The notes: a model not told the origin generated them from the sequence alone. DNA of 7,299 nucleotides from an uncultured Pseudomonadota bacterium (GCA_937863215.1 CALMFQ010000378.1:1-7299); one strand, 5' to 3'; shown: positions 1-6,291, numbered from the stretch's first letter. A program made the numbers and translations.

Positions 1-156
1 AGCCCCCTGATTGAAATACACTGCGACCATTTCGCGGCGGTTCATCAGTTGGCGTAGCGTGTGAGCAATGTCGAATGATGATGTCAATTCGAACTGGTTG
101 ACATCGGCGGCATCGTTGATCGGTTGCGGCGAAGGGGGGGTGGTGTTATCGGTCAT
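1..156 (-). CDS. YcgR-like flagellar brake protein, N-terminal part (partial)
   Basis: Fifty-two codons are visible from the ATG at 156; the gene leaves the window at its left edge. The protein begins MTDNTTPPSPQ, a Pro/Asn-rich tail of about 20 residues, followed by a segment with the phrases FELTSSFDIAHTLRQL and MVAVYFNQGA. This resembles the start of the YcgR N-domain of c-di-GMP-binding flagellar brake proteins, where a helix with an LRxL pattern is followed by a beta strand ending in a Gly turn. In that family a C-terminal PilZ domain (not visible here) binds c-di-GMP and the protein slows the flagellar motor. No other ATG or GTG lies in frame upstream before a stop at 208-210, so the start is well fixed even though no Shine-Dalgarno sequence precedes it. 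The gene lies downstream of aceB on the same strand but is separated from it by a terminator, so it is probably its own transcription unit. The coding call is solid; the family assignment rests on a short stretch. Confidence 0.6.
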   Translation of the reverse strand, partial: MTDNTTPPSPQPINDAADVNQFELTSSFDIAHTLRQLMNRREMVAVYFNQGA

Positions 157-163
157 GACAGTG

Positions 164-169
164 ATTATA
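164..169 (-). promoter_or_regulatory. Consensus -10 (TATAAT) very close to the YcgR-like start codon
   Basis: Read on the minus strand, a perfect TATAAT is followed by only seven bases (CACTGTC) before the ATG at 156. It sits within the perfect palindrome GATTATAATC at 163-172. A normal start site for this -10 would fall at or next to the A of the ATG, giving a leaderless or near-leaderless mRNA. No good -35 hexamer is seen at 16-18 bp spacing, so promoter strength is uncertain. Confidence 0.5.
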
Positions 170-211
170 ATCGACCGGAATCGCAGGATTCTTGAGGTTT
201 GTGCGGATTAG

Positions 212-242
212 AAAAAACGCCCGGAAATTCCGGGCGTTTTTT
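212..242 (-). terminator. Rho-independent terminator after aceB
   Basis: A perfect 13-bp inverted repeat (arms 212-224 and 230-242) encloses a 5-nt loop. It has a CGCCCGG core with six A before it and six T after it, so it can work in both directions. It starts 12 nt beyond the aceB stop codon on the minus strand and separates aceB from the YcgR-like gene. Confidence 0.93.
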
Positions 243-253
243 ATTGCGACAAC

Positions 254-1843
254 TTAGGCCAGGTAGTCGTAGCCCGGCAGAGTCAGGAACTCGACAAAGT
301 CATCGCTGGTGGTCAGCTCGTCGAACATGCGCGATGCATCTTCGTATTGCTTGCTCCAGCGGCTGCCGTATTCGGCTTTCAGCTTGGTCACTTCGTCTGC
401 CAGCAATTCGCGGAACAGTTCTTTGGTAACCTTGCGGCCGTCGTCCAGCACGCCTTTCGGCGAGCGGATCCACTGCCAGCACTGCGAGCGCGAAATCTCG
501 GCGGTTGCGGCATCTTCCATCAGGTTGTGGATCGGTACGCAGCCGTTGCCGGAGATCCATGCGCCCAGGTACTGCACGCCAACGTTGATGTTCATGCGCA
601 GGCCGGCTTCGGTGATCGGGTTTTCCGGCTGGAAGTTCAGCAGGTCGGCACCGACCACGTTGACGTCGTCACGCTGCTTGTCGATCTGGTTCGGGCGGTC
701 GCCCAGCACTGCATCGAATGCTGCACGAGCGGTTGCCACCAAGCCCGGGTGAGCAACCCAGCCGCCATCGTAGCCGTCGGTCGCGTCACGGTCTTTGTCG
801 GCGCGGATGCCGGCCATGGCTTTTTCGTTGGCTACCGGATCGTTCTTGATCGGAATCAGTGCCGACATGCCGCCGATTGCCGGTGCATTGCGCTTGTGGC
901 AGGTCTTCAGCAGCAGCAGGGCGTAAGCACGCATGAACGGAACGGTCATGGTGATCAGGCCGCGGTTAGCCAGACAGTAGTTCTTGTTGGTCTTGAACTT
1001 CTTGATGCAGCTGAAGATGTAATCCCAGCGGCCAGCGTTCAGGCCCGAGCTGTGTTCGCGCAGTTCGTAGAGGATCTCGTCCATTTCGTACGCGGCGAGA
1101 ATGGTTTCGATCAGCACTGTGCCTTTGATGGTGCCTTGGGCAACGCCCAGTTCGTTCTGTGCGAAGACGAAAATGTCGTTCCACAGACGGGCTTCCAGAT
1201 GGCTTTCCATCTTCGGCAGGTAGTAATAAGTGCCGCGGCCGTTTGCAACCAGGTACTTGATGTTGTGGAAGAACGACAGGCCAAAGTCGAACATCGAACC
1301 GGAAACGATTTCGCCGTCGATCTTGACGTGTTTTTCCATCAGGTGCCAGCCGCGTGGACGCAGAATCAGCGTCGCGATTTCGTCGTTCAGCTTGTATTCT
1401 TTGCCTTCCGGCGAGGTGTAGTCAATCTGGCGGCGATAGGCATCGAATACATTGATCTGGCCTTCGATCTGGTTTTCCCAGGTCGGGCAGTTCGAATCTT
1501 CGAAATCAGCCATGAAGCTCTTCGCACCCGAGTTCAGCGCGTTGATCATCATCTTGCGTTCTACCGGACCGGTAATTTCGGTGCGGCGATCCAGCAGGTC
1601 TTGCGGCAGCGGAGCAATTTTCCAGTCGCCTTCGCGAACAGCTTTGGTCTGCGGCAGGAAATCCGGCAGTTGGCCGGCATCCAGTTCGGCTTGGCGTGCC
1701 ACGCGTGCAGCCATCAGCTCTTTGCGGCGCGGTTCGAATTTGCGCGCGATTTTGGCGACGAAATCCAGTGCCTCGGGGGTCAGGATTTGTGCGTATTCCG
1801 GGGTAACTTTACCCAGAACTTCAATACCTGCGGAGTAGGTCAT
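254..1843 (-). CDS. aceB: Malate synthase A
   Basis: Cytoplasmic enzyme of the glyoxylate shunt: glyoxylate + acetyl-CoA + water gives malate + CoA, using Mg2+. The protein has 529 residues, close to the 533 of E. coli AceB. The family signature REHSSGLNAGRWDYIF is at 262-277. The RPRGWH motif at 162-167 carries the active-site Arg that contacts glyoxylate. Glu246 and Asp274 are the likely Mg2+ ligands by comparison with the family, and Asp444 in MEDAATAEISR matches the catalytic base. The N-terminal clasp, TIM barrel and C-terminal helical plug all appear intact. The ATG at 1843 is preceded by AGGGA with a 6-nt spacer. It is the second gene after aceA on this strand, 129 bp downstream, with a terminator-like hairpin between them. 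The order is aceA-aceB, the reverse of the enterobacterial aceBAK operon, and no aceK is present in the window. Confidence 0.97.
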   Translation of the reverse strand: MTYSAGIEVLGKVTPEYAQILTPEALDFVAKIARKFEPRRKELMAARVARQAELDAGQLPDFLPQTKAVREGDWKIAPLPQDLLDRRTEITGPVERKMMINALNSGAKSFMADFEDSNCPTWENQIEGQINVFDAYRRQIDYTSPEGKEYKLNDEIATLILRPRGWHLMEKHVKIDGEIVSGSMFDFGLSFFHNIKYLVANGRGTYYYLPKMESHLEARLWNDIFVFAQNELGVAQGTIKGTVLIETILAAYEMDEILYELREHSSGLNAGRWDYIFSCIKKFKTNKNYCLANRGLITMTVPFMRAYALLLLKTCHKRNAPAIGGMSALIPIKNDPVANEKAMAGIRADKDRDATDGYDGGWVAHPGLVATARAAFDAVLGDRPNQIDKQRDDVNVVGADLLNFQPENPITEAGLRMNINVGVQYLGAWISGNGCVPIHNLMEDAATAEISRSQCWQWIRSPKGVLDDGRKVTKELFRELLADEVTKLKAEYGSRWSKQYEDASRMFDELTTSDDFVEFLTLPGYDYLA

Positions 1844-1884
1844 GTTGAGTCCCTAATTCCTAATATGGGGGATTAATCTTGGCG

Positions 1885-1905
1885 GTGGCCGCTTCGGCGT
1901 GCCAC
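1885..1905 (-). other. Small stable hairpin upstream of aceB
   Basis: Arms GTGGC (1885-1889) and GCCAC (1901-1905) plus an inner CGC/GCG pair enclose a four-base loop, with one bulged base. On the plus strand the loop is the extra-stable C(UUCG)G type; the aceB-sense strand carries the complement, with loop CGAA. It lies between the aceA terminator and the aceB ribosome binding site and has no T-tract, so it is not itself a terminator. It could shape the aceB leader or stabilise the processed mRNA end. Confidence 0.4.
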
Positions 1906-1909
1906 GAAT

Positions 1910-1960
1910 AAAAACGCCGCGCGGGAGCGTCGTTTGCACGAGTCCTGGCGCGGCGTTTTT
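1910..1960 (-). terminator. Terminator-like hairpin between aceA and aceB
   Basis: A perfect 13-bp inverted repeat (arms 1910-1922 and 1948-1960, core GCGCGGCG, with flanking A and T runs of five) encloses a 25-nt loop. Inside the loop GGA/TCC and CGT/ACG can extend the pairing. It begins 12 nt after the aceA stop codon on the minus strand. The run of five T ends the stem in the sense direction. It should reduce read-through from aceA into aceB, though the large loop may make it leaky. Confidence 0.85.
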
Positions 1961-1972
1961 GCCACTAAAAGC

Positions 1973-3271
1973 TTAGTGGAACTGCTCTTCTTCGGTCGAA
2001 CCGGTCAGAGCGGTAACGCTCGACTTGCCGCCCTGGATCACAGTGGTGATCTCGTCGAAGTAGCCAGTGCCCACTTCTTGCTGGTGCGATACGAAGGTGT
2101 AACCGCGGTCGCGTGCTGCGAATTCCGGCTCCTGAACCTTCTCAACGTAGGCCGACATGCCGCGAGCCACGTAGTCTTGCGCCAGATCGAACATGTTGTA
2201 CCACATGTTGTGGATACCAGCCAAAGTGATGAACTGGTATTTGTAGCCCATTGCGCCCAGTTCGCGCTGGAATTTGGCGATGGTTGCATCGTCCAGGTTT
2301 TTCTTCCAGTTGAACGACGGCGAGCAGTTGTAAGCCAGCATTTTGCCCGGGTGTTTAGCGTGAACGGCTTCAGCAAATTTCTTCGCGAATTCCAGATCCG
2401 GAGTACCGGTTTCACACCATACCAGGTCAGCGTAGTCAGCGTAGGCGATTGCGCGGCTGATTGCCTGGTCGATACCTTTGCGGGTTTTGTAGAAACCTTC
2501 AGCGGTACGTTCGCCAGTCAGGAACGGCTTGTCGTTTTCGTCGTAGTCGCTGGTCAGCAGATCGGCTGCTTCAGCATCGGTACGAGCGATAACCAGAGTC
2601 GGAACGCCGTAAACGTCGGCAGCCATACGTGCTGCGATCAGTTTCTGAACCGCTTCTTGAGTCGGAACCAGAACTTTACCGCCCATGTGGCCACATTTTT
2701 TCACCGAAGCCAGTTGGTCTTCGAAGTGAACGCCACCCGCACCGGCGCGGATCATGGCTTTCATCAGTTCGTAGGCATTCAGAACGCCGCCGAAACCGGC
2801 TTCTGCATCGGCAACGATCGGAGCGAAGTAGTCGGTGTAGCCTTTGTCGCCCTTTTCAACGCCTTTGGAGTGCTGAATTTCGTCGGCGCGAGTGAAGGCA
2901 TTGTTGATGCGCTCGACAACTTTCGGCACCGAGTCAACCGGGTACAGCGACTGATCCGGGAACATTGCCGAGTATTCGTTGTTGTCGGCAGCAACTTGCC
3001 AGCCCGACAGGTAGATTGCCTGGATACCGGCTTTAACCTGTTGCATTGCTTGGCCGCCAGTCAGCGCGCCCAGGCAGTTAACGTACGGTTGGGTGTGCAG
3101 GCGATCCCACAGTTTTGCAGCGCCATTCTTGGCCAGGGTGTATTCAACCTGAACCGAGCCACGCAGACGTTCTACGTCAGCAGCAGTGTAACCACGCTTG
3201 ATACCTTTCCAGCGCGGATTGGTGTCCCAGTCTTTTTGAATCTCGGCAATTCGTTGTTCACGAGTAGTCAT
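1973..3271 (-). CDS. aceA: Isocitrate lyase
   Basis: First enzyme of the glyoxylate shunt: isocitrate is cleaved to succinate and glyoxylate, bypassing the two CO2-releasing steps of the TCA cycle. The protein has 432 residues, against 434 in E. coli. The catalytic signature KKCGHM is at 191-196, with the active-site Cys193. Other expected segments are WQVAADNN (91-98), the metal-site region DAEAGFGG (155-162), VHFEDQ (181-186) and the substrate-binding SPSFNW (317-322). The C-terminus ends STEEEQFH, close to the usual STEE-x-QF tail that covers the active site. The ATG at 3271 is chosen because GGGGA lies 6 nt upstream and MTTREQRIAEIQKDW matches the family start. An in-frame ATG at 3325 would add 18 unlikely residues. 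It is the promoter-proximal gene of the aceA-aceB pair and diverges from grpE. A palindrome 38-53 nt upstream of the ATG is a likely regulator site. Confidence 0.97.
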   Translation of the reverse strand: MTTREQRIAEIQKDWDTNPRWKGIKRGYTAADVERLRGSVQVEYTLAKNGAAKLWDRLHTQPYVNCLGALTGGQAMQQVKAGIQAIYLSGWQVAADNNEYSAMFPDQSLYPVDSVPKVVERINNAFTRADEIQHSKGVEKGDKGYTDYFAPIVADAEAGFGGVLNAYELMKAMIRAGAGGVHFEDQLASVKKCGHMGGKVLVPTQEAVQKLIAARMAADVYGVPTLVIARTDAEAADLLTSDYDENDKPFLTGERTAEGFYKTRKGIDQAISRAIAYADYADLVWCETGTPDLEFAKKFAEAVHAKHPGKMLAYNCSPSFNWKKNLDDATIAKFQRELGAMGYKYQFITLAGIHNMWYNMFDLAQDYVARGMSAYVEKVQEPEFAARDRGYTFVSHQQEVGTGYFDEITTVIQGGKSSVTALTGSTEEEQFH

Positions 3272-3308
3272 TCGATATCCCCAAGTAGAGAATTTAAGTG
3301 GTAGCCAC

Positions 3309-3324
3309 TGGCGAAATTTCGCCA
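3309..3324. promoter_or_regulatory. Perfect 16-bp palindrome, candidate operator of aceA
   Basis: TGGCGAAATTTCGCCA reads identically on both strands and lies 38-53 nt upstream of the aceA ATG. It has the size and symmetry of a binding site for a dimeric repressor or activator. An AT-rich TAAATT on the minus strand at 3291-3296 could act as a -10 just downstream, which would place the palindrome over the -35 region. The outer TGG and inner AAAT loosely recall the E. coli IclR box (a TGGAAAT inverted repeat), but the match is too weak to name the regulator. Confidence 0.5.
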
Positions 3325-3503
3325 ATTTCGTTCGATGCGCTGCATGTCGCAGTCTGCGGTGATCGGCCGCCTACAGCATCGCGGGATGTGCCAGAGATCG
3401 GATCTGGCAAGCCTGGCGGGCCGGTGTGGTTGATCCGGCGGGAGGGCACAATCACCTGTTTTTGCTGGGTGAGTGCGCACATGACCTAAGCTTTGGTGGC
3501 GGG

Positions 3504-3532
3504 ATTATAAAGTTATGTGTGCAATGCAGCAA
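3504..3532 (-). promoter_or_regulatory. Sigma70-type promoter directed toward aceA
   Basis: On the minus strand TTGCTG (3527-3532) and a perfect TATAAT (3504-3509) are separated by exactly 17 bp. Transcription would start near 3497 and give an aceA leader of about 225 nt that includes the palindrome at 3309-3324. The -35 matches consensus at only its first three bases, which suits a promoter that needs activation. Confidence 0.55.
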
Positions 3533-3604
3533 TAGTTTTGTCCAGCAAAATCAAGGTGCTCGTGGTTGCTGTTTGATGAAATCGATGGCAGGAGCAAAAA
3601 GCCT

Positions 3605-3633
3605 CTTGAATTATCGGCTTTCCGGCCAAATTT
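3605..3633 (+). promoter_or_regulatory. Sigma32-like heat-shock promoter of grpE
   Basis: CTTGAA (3605-3610) is followed after 15 bp by CCAAATTT (3626-3633), which matches six of the eight bases of the sigma32 -10 consensus CCCCATNT. The spacing is right for RpoH and would start the transcript near 3640, about 40 nt before the grpE ATG. Two inverted repeats flank the elements: AAAGCC/GGCTTT around the -35 and TTCCGG/CCGGAA around the -10. No CIRCE element is present. Confidence 0.55.
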
Positions 3634-3680
3634 ATCGCAAACCGGAATAACAACTGTATGTAGTCGCTACGAGGCTCAAT

Positions 3681-4229
3681 ATGAACGCAACTCCCGAAAA
3701 TCCGAATACTTCGCTGGATCAGGCTGCCGCTGCGGACCTTGCCGCACCGGAAACGTCCTCGGTCGACACCATGCCGAGTCTGGAAGATGCGCTGAAACAG
3801 GCGGAATTGCAGGCAGCCGAACATCACGATGCCTGGCTGCGCGCCAAGGCCGAAACCGAGAATATTCGCCGGCGCTCGGCAGAAGAAGTGCAGTCGGCGC
3901 AGAAATACGCCGTTACCAAATTCGCTACCGAACTGCTGGCGGTCAAGGACAGCCTGGAAATGGCATTGAAGGACACCAGTTCGATCGAGAGCATTCAGGC
4001 CGGCGTCGATCTGACGCTGAAACAGCTGGTCGGCGTGTTCGACAAATTCCAGCTGGTCAAAATCAACCCGCTGGGCGAAAAACTCGATCCGTACAAGCAT
4101 CAGGCCATCAGTATGGTGCCGGCCGATGCTGAGCCGAATACTGTCGTCAACGTAATGCAGAAGGGCTACCAGTTGGCAGATCGGGTGATTCGCCCGGCCA
4201 TGGTGGTGGTTGCCAAGGCAAAAGATTGA
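3681..4229 (+). CDS. grpE: GrpE nucleotide exchange factor
   Basis: Cytoplasmic co-chaperone that opens the DnaK nucleotide cleft, releasing ADP so that ATP can bind and the substrate be freed. The protein has 182 residues, slightly shorter than the 197 of E. coli. A disordered acidic N-terminus (about 1-32) leads into a long helix (about 33-95) that forms the dimer stalk, including AWLRAKAETENIRRRS at 51-66. A short linker and helical section follow. The C-terminal beta domain from about 130 carries the GrpE signature region, LDPYKHQAISMVP (135-147) and VMQKGYQLADRVIRPAMVVV (158-177), which contacts DnaK. The ATG at 3681 has GAGG 6 nt upstream. It is the first gene of the grpE-dnaK-dnaJ cluster, 118 bp before dnaK, and is preceded by a sigma32-like promoter. 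In E. coli grpE lies elsewhere, away from dnaKJ. Confidence 0.96.
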   Translation: MNATPENPNTSLDQAAAADLAAPETSSVDTMPSLEDALKQAELQAAEHHDAWLRAKAETENIRRRSAEEVQSAQKYAVTKFATELLAVKDSLEMALKDTSSIESIQAGVDLTLKQLVGVFDKFQLVKINPLGEKLDPYKHQAISMVPADAEPNTVVNVMQKGYQLADRVIRPAMVVVAKAKD

Positions 4230-4246
4230 TTTGATTCGCTGCAGGG

Positions 4247-4275
4247 CTTGAAAAGCAAAAATCAGGCCCCCACTT
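4247..4275 (+). promoter_or_regulatory. Sigma32 heat-shock promoter of dnaK
   Basis: CTTGAAA (4247-4253), a perfect -35, is followed after 14 bp by CCCCACTT (4268-4275), which matches seven of eight bases of CCCCATNT. The spacing equals that of the E. coli dnaK P1 promoter. Transcription would start near 4282, leaving a leader of roughly 65 nt. This lets dnaK and dnaJ be induced separately from grpE. Confidence 0.85.
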
Positions 4276-4302
4276 CACGATCAAGGTTATTTCAGAAAAT
4301 TA

Positions 4303-4324
4303 CAGCCGGCCCGGCATCGGGCTG
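4303..4324 (+). other. GC-rich hairpin in the dnaK leader
   Basis: CCCG (4310-4313) and CGGG (4318-4321) pair across a GCAT loop, and CAG (4303-4305) can pair with CTG (4322-4324) around a bulged CCGG. It lies between the predicted heat-shock start site and the dnaK ribosome binding site (AAGGGA, 4335-4340), which it leaves free. No T-tract follows, so it is not a grpE terminator. Confidence 0.4.
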
Positions 4325-4347
4325 ACTCAGGGAAAAGGGAACAGATT

Positions 4348-6264
4348 ATGGGCAAAATCATTGGTATCGACCTCGGCACTACCAACTCGTGCGTTGCCGT
4401 AATGGAAAACGGCCAGCCGAAAGTGATCGAGAACTCGGAAGGTACGCGTACCACACCGTCGATCATCGCTTATCAGGAAGATGGCGAAGTGCTGGTTGGT
4501 GCACCGGCCAAGCGTCAGGCAGTGACCAATCCGAAAAACACGCTGTTTGCGGTCAAGCGCCTGATCGGCCGTCGTTTTGAAGAAAAGGAAGTGCAGAAGG
4601 ATATCGACCTGATGCCTTACCAGATCGTCAAGGCCGACAACGGCGATGCCTGGGTTGGCGCTCGCGACAAGAAGCTGGCACCGCCGCAGGTGTCGGCCGA
4701 AGTGCTGCGCAAAATGAAGAAAACCGCCGAAGACTATCTGGGCGAAGAAGTGACCGAAGCGGTGATCACCGTTCCGGCTTACTTCAACGACAGCCAGCGT
4801 CAGGCTACCAAAGATGCCGGGCGTATCGCCGGCCTGGAAGTAAAACGCATCATCAACGAACCGACTGCTGCGGCATTGGCATTCGGCATGGACAAGAAAG
4901 AAGGCGATCGCAAGATTGCCGTGTTCGATCTGGGTGGCGGTACGTTCGATATCTCGATCATCGAGATCGCCGAACTGGATGGCGAACACCAGTTCGAAGT
5001 GCTGTCGACCAACGGTGATACCTTCCTTGGTGGTGAAGACTTTGACCAGCGTGTGATCGATTACCTGATCAGCGAGTTCAAGAAAGACAGCGGCATCGAT
5101 CTGAAGAGCGATGTGCTGGCGCTGCAGCGTTTGAAAGAAGCGGCTGAAAAAGCCAAGATCGAACTGTCGTCGAGCCAGCAGACCGAAGTCAATCTGCCGT
5201 ACATCACCGCAGATGCGAGCGGCCCGAAACACATGGCAGTGAAAATTACTCGCGCCAAGTTCGAATCGCTGGTGGACGACCTGATTGAGCGCACCATTGA
5301 GCCGTGCCGCGTGGCGATCAAGGACGCCGGTGTCAAAGTCAGCGAAATCGACGATGTGATCCTGGTCGGTGGCCAGACCCGTATGCCGAAAGTACAGGAC
5401 AAGGTTAAAGAGTTCTTTGGCAAAGAGCCGCGTCGCGACGTGAACCCGGATGAAGCCGTGGCCGTGGGCGCAGCGATTCAGGGCGGCGTGCTGAAAGGTG
5501 ACGTGAAAGACGTGCTGCTGCTGGACGTGACCCCGCTGTCGCTGGGTATCGAAACCATGGGCGGCGTGATGACCAAGCTGATCCAGAAGAACACCACCGT
5601 GCCGACCAAGGCTTCGCAAGTGTTCTCGACTGCCGACGACAACCAGACTGCGGTGACCATTCACGTGCTGCAGGGTGAGCGCGAAGTGGCGCACGCCAAC
5701 AAGTCGCTGGGCCAGTTCAACCTGTCGGACATTCCGCCGGCACCGCGCGGCATGCCGCAGATCGAAGTGACCTTCGATATCGACGCCAACGGCATTCTGC
5801 ACGTATCGGCGAAAGACAAGGCCACCGGCAAGGAAAACAAGATCACCATCAAGGCCAACTCCGGTCTGTCGGAAGAAGAAATCCAGAAAATGGTGAAAGA
5901 TGCCGAAGCACATGCAGATGAAGACAAGAAGCTGCATGAGCTGGTGCAGGCGCGCAACGGCTGCGACAACATGATCCACTCGGTGCAGAAGTCGCTGAAG
6001 GAATTCGGTGACAAGATTTCTGCCGATGACAAGGCAAAAATCGAAGCGGCGCTGAAAGATGCCGAAGGCGTGGTCAAATCCGATAACAAGGAAGAGATCG
6101 AAGCCAAGACCCAGGCGCTGGCCGAAGCGGCACACAAGCTGGCCGAGCAGATGTATGCCCAGCAACAGCCGGAAGGCGGCGCTCAGCCGGGGGCTCAGAC
6201 CGCTGGCGGCAAAGGTGACGACGACGTGGTCGATGCCGAATATGAAGAGGTGAAAAAAGGTTAA
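4348..6264 (+). CDS. dnaK: Molecular chaperone DnaK (Hsp70)
   Basis: ATP-driven Hsp70 that binds and releases hydrophobic segments of unfolded proteins; central to folding, disaggregation and, in proteobacteria, to feedback on sigma32. At 638 residues it has exactly the E. coli length. The nucleotide-binding domain (about 1-384) carries the three Hsp70 signatures: IDLGTTNS (7-14), VFDLGGGTFDISII (192-205) and VILVGGQTRMPKVQ (337-350). Lys70, Glu171 and Thr199 match the E. coli catalytic and autophosphorylated residues. The interdomain linker DVLLLDVTP is at 388-396, followed by the beta-sandwich substrate domain and the helical lid from about 505. The Gln/Gly-rich tail ends DDDVVDAEYEEVKKG, the conserved bacterial C-terminus. 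The ATG at 4348 has AAGGGA 7 nt upstream. It has its own heat-shock promoter and is followed after 101 bp by dnaJ. Confidence 0.99.
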   Translation: MGKIIGIDLGTTNSCVAVMENGQPKVIENSEGTRTTPSIIAYQEDGEVLVGAPAKRQAVTNPKNTLFAVKRLIGRRFEEKEVQKDIDLMPYQIVKADNGDAWVGARDKKLAPPQVSAEVLRKMKKTAEDYLGEEVTEAVITVPAYFNDSQRQATKDAGRIAGLEVKRIINEPTAAALAFGMDKKEGDRKIAVFDLGGGTFDISIIEIAELDGEHQFEVLSTNGDTFLGGEDFDQRVIDYLISEFKKDSGIDLKSDVLALQRLKEAAEKAKIELSSSQQTEVNLPYITADASGPKHMAVKITRAKFESLVDDLIERTIEPCRVAIKDAGVKVSEIDDVILVGGQTRMPKVQDKVKEFFGKEPRRDVNPDEAVAVGAAIQGGVLKGDVKDVLLLDVTPLSLGIETMGGVMTKLIQKNTTVPTKASQVFSTADDNQTAVTIHVLQGEREVAHANKSLGQFNLSDIPPAPRGMPQIEVTFDIDANGILHVSAKDKATGKENKITIKANSGLSEEEIQKMVKDAEAHADEDKKLHELVQARNGCDNMIHSVQKSLKEFGDKISADDKAKIEAALKDAEGVVKSDNKEEIEAKTQALAEAAHKLAEQMYAQQQPEGGAQPGAQTAGGKGDDDVVDAEYEEVKKG

Positions 6265-6265
6265 T

Positions 6266-6291
6266 CGGTCATCCCGATGAGCGATTGACCG
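6266..6291 (+). other. Hairpin in the dnaK-dnaJ gap
   Basis: CGGTCA (6266-6271) and TGACCG (6286-6291) form a 6-bp stem with a 14-nt loop, starting directly after the dnaK stop codon. A second possible pairing joins the two CGGCCG copies at 6290-6295 and 6323-6328. Neither is followed by a T-tract. They may protect the 3' end of dnaK mRNA or lower dnaJ expression relative to dnaK; this is inference. Confidence 0.35.

Larger units (their letters stand above)
3272..3680. other. Divergent control region between aceA and grpE
   Basis: These 409 bp carry no convincing gene. From left to right they hold the aceA ribosome binding site (GGGGA, 3278-3282), a short inverted repeat AGTGG/CCACT (3297-3301 and 3305-3309), a perfect 16-bp palindrome (3309-3324), a 6-bp inverted repeat GCCAGA/TCTGGC (3390-3395 and 3403-3408), a sigma70-type promoter facing aceA (3504-3532), a sigma32-like promoter facing grpE (3605-3633) and the grpE ribosome binding site (GAGG, 3671-3674). 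The section between about 3410 and 3500 shows nothing I recognise. Confidence 0.8.

Noticed and set aside
166..171. TATAAT also readable on the plus strand, which could start a short RNA ending at the 212-242 terminator
   Set aside because: It follows from the palindrome GATTATAATC, and no -35 element is found at proper spacing.
347..1876. Long open frame (509 codons) on the plus strand, antisense to aceB
   Set aside because: It mirrors aceB, which has all catalytic motifs. The antisense frame stays open because aceB avoids the codons whose complements are stops. Its protein has no recognisable domain.
1934..3304. Open frame (456 codons) on the plus strand covering all of aceA
   Set aside because: Same codon-bias artefact; it also runs through the terminator at 1910-1960 region and has no family-like motifs.
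3272..3325. Upstream aceA start at 3325 adding 18 residues
   Set aside because: The extension is not family-like, would put the palindrome inside coding sequence, and the ATG at 3271 has a well-placed GGGGA.
3376..3395. Possible sigma54 promoter on the minus strand (TGGCAC followed by a GC)
   Set aside because: The distance between the GG and GC elements does not fit the strict -24/-12 spacing.
3272..3680. CIRCE element (HrcA site) ahead of grpE
   Set aside because: No TTAGCACTC-N9-GAGTGCTAA-like inverted repeat is present here or in the grpE-dnaK gap.
4327..6165. Open frame (612 codons) on the minus strand across dnaK
   Set aside because: Antisense to a clearly functional dnaK. Old annotations often list such frames as His/Phe-rich proteins; there is no ribosome site or promoter to support it.
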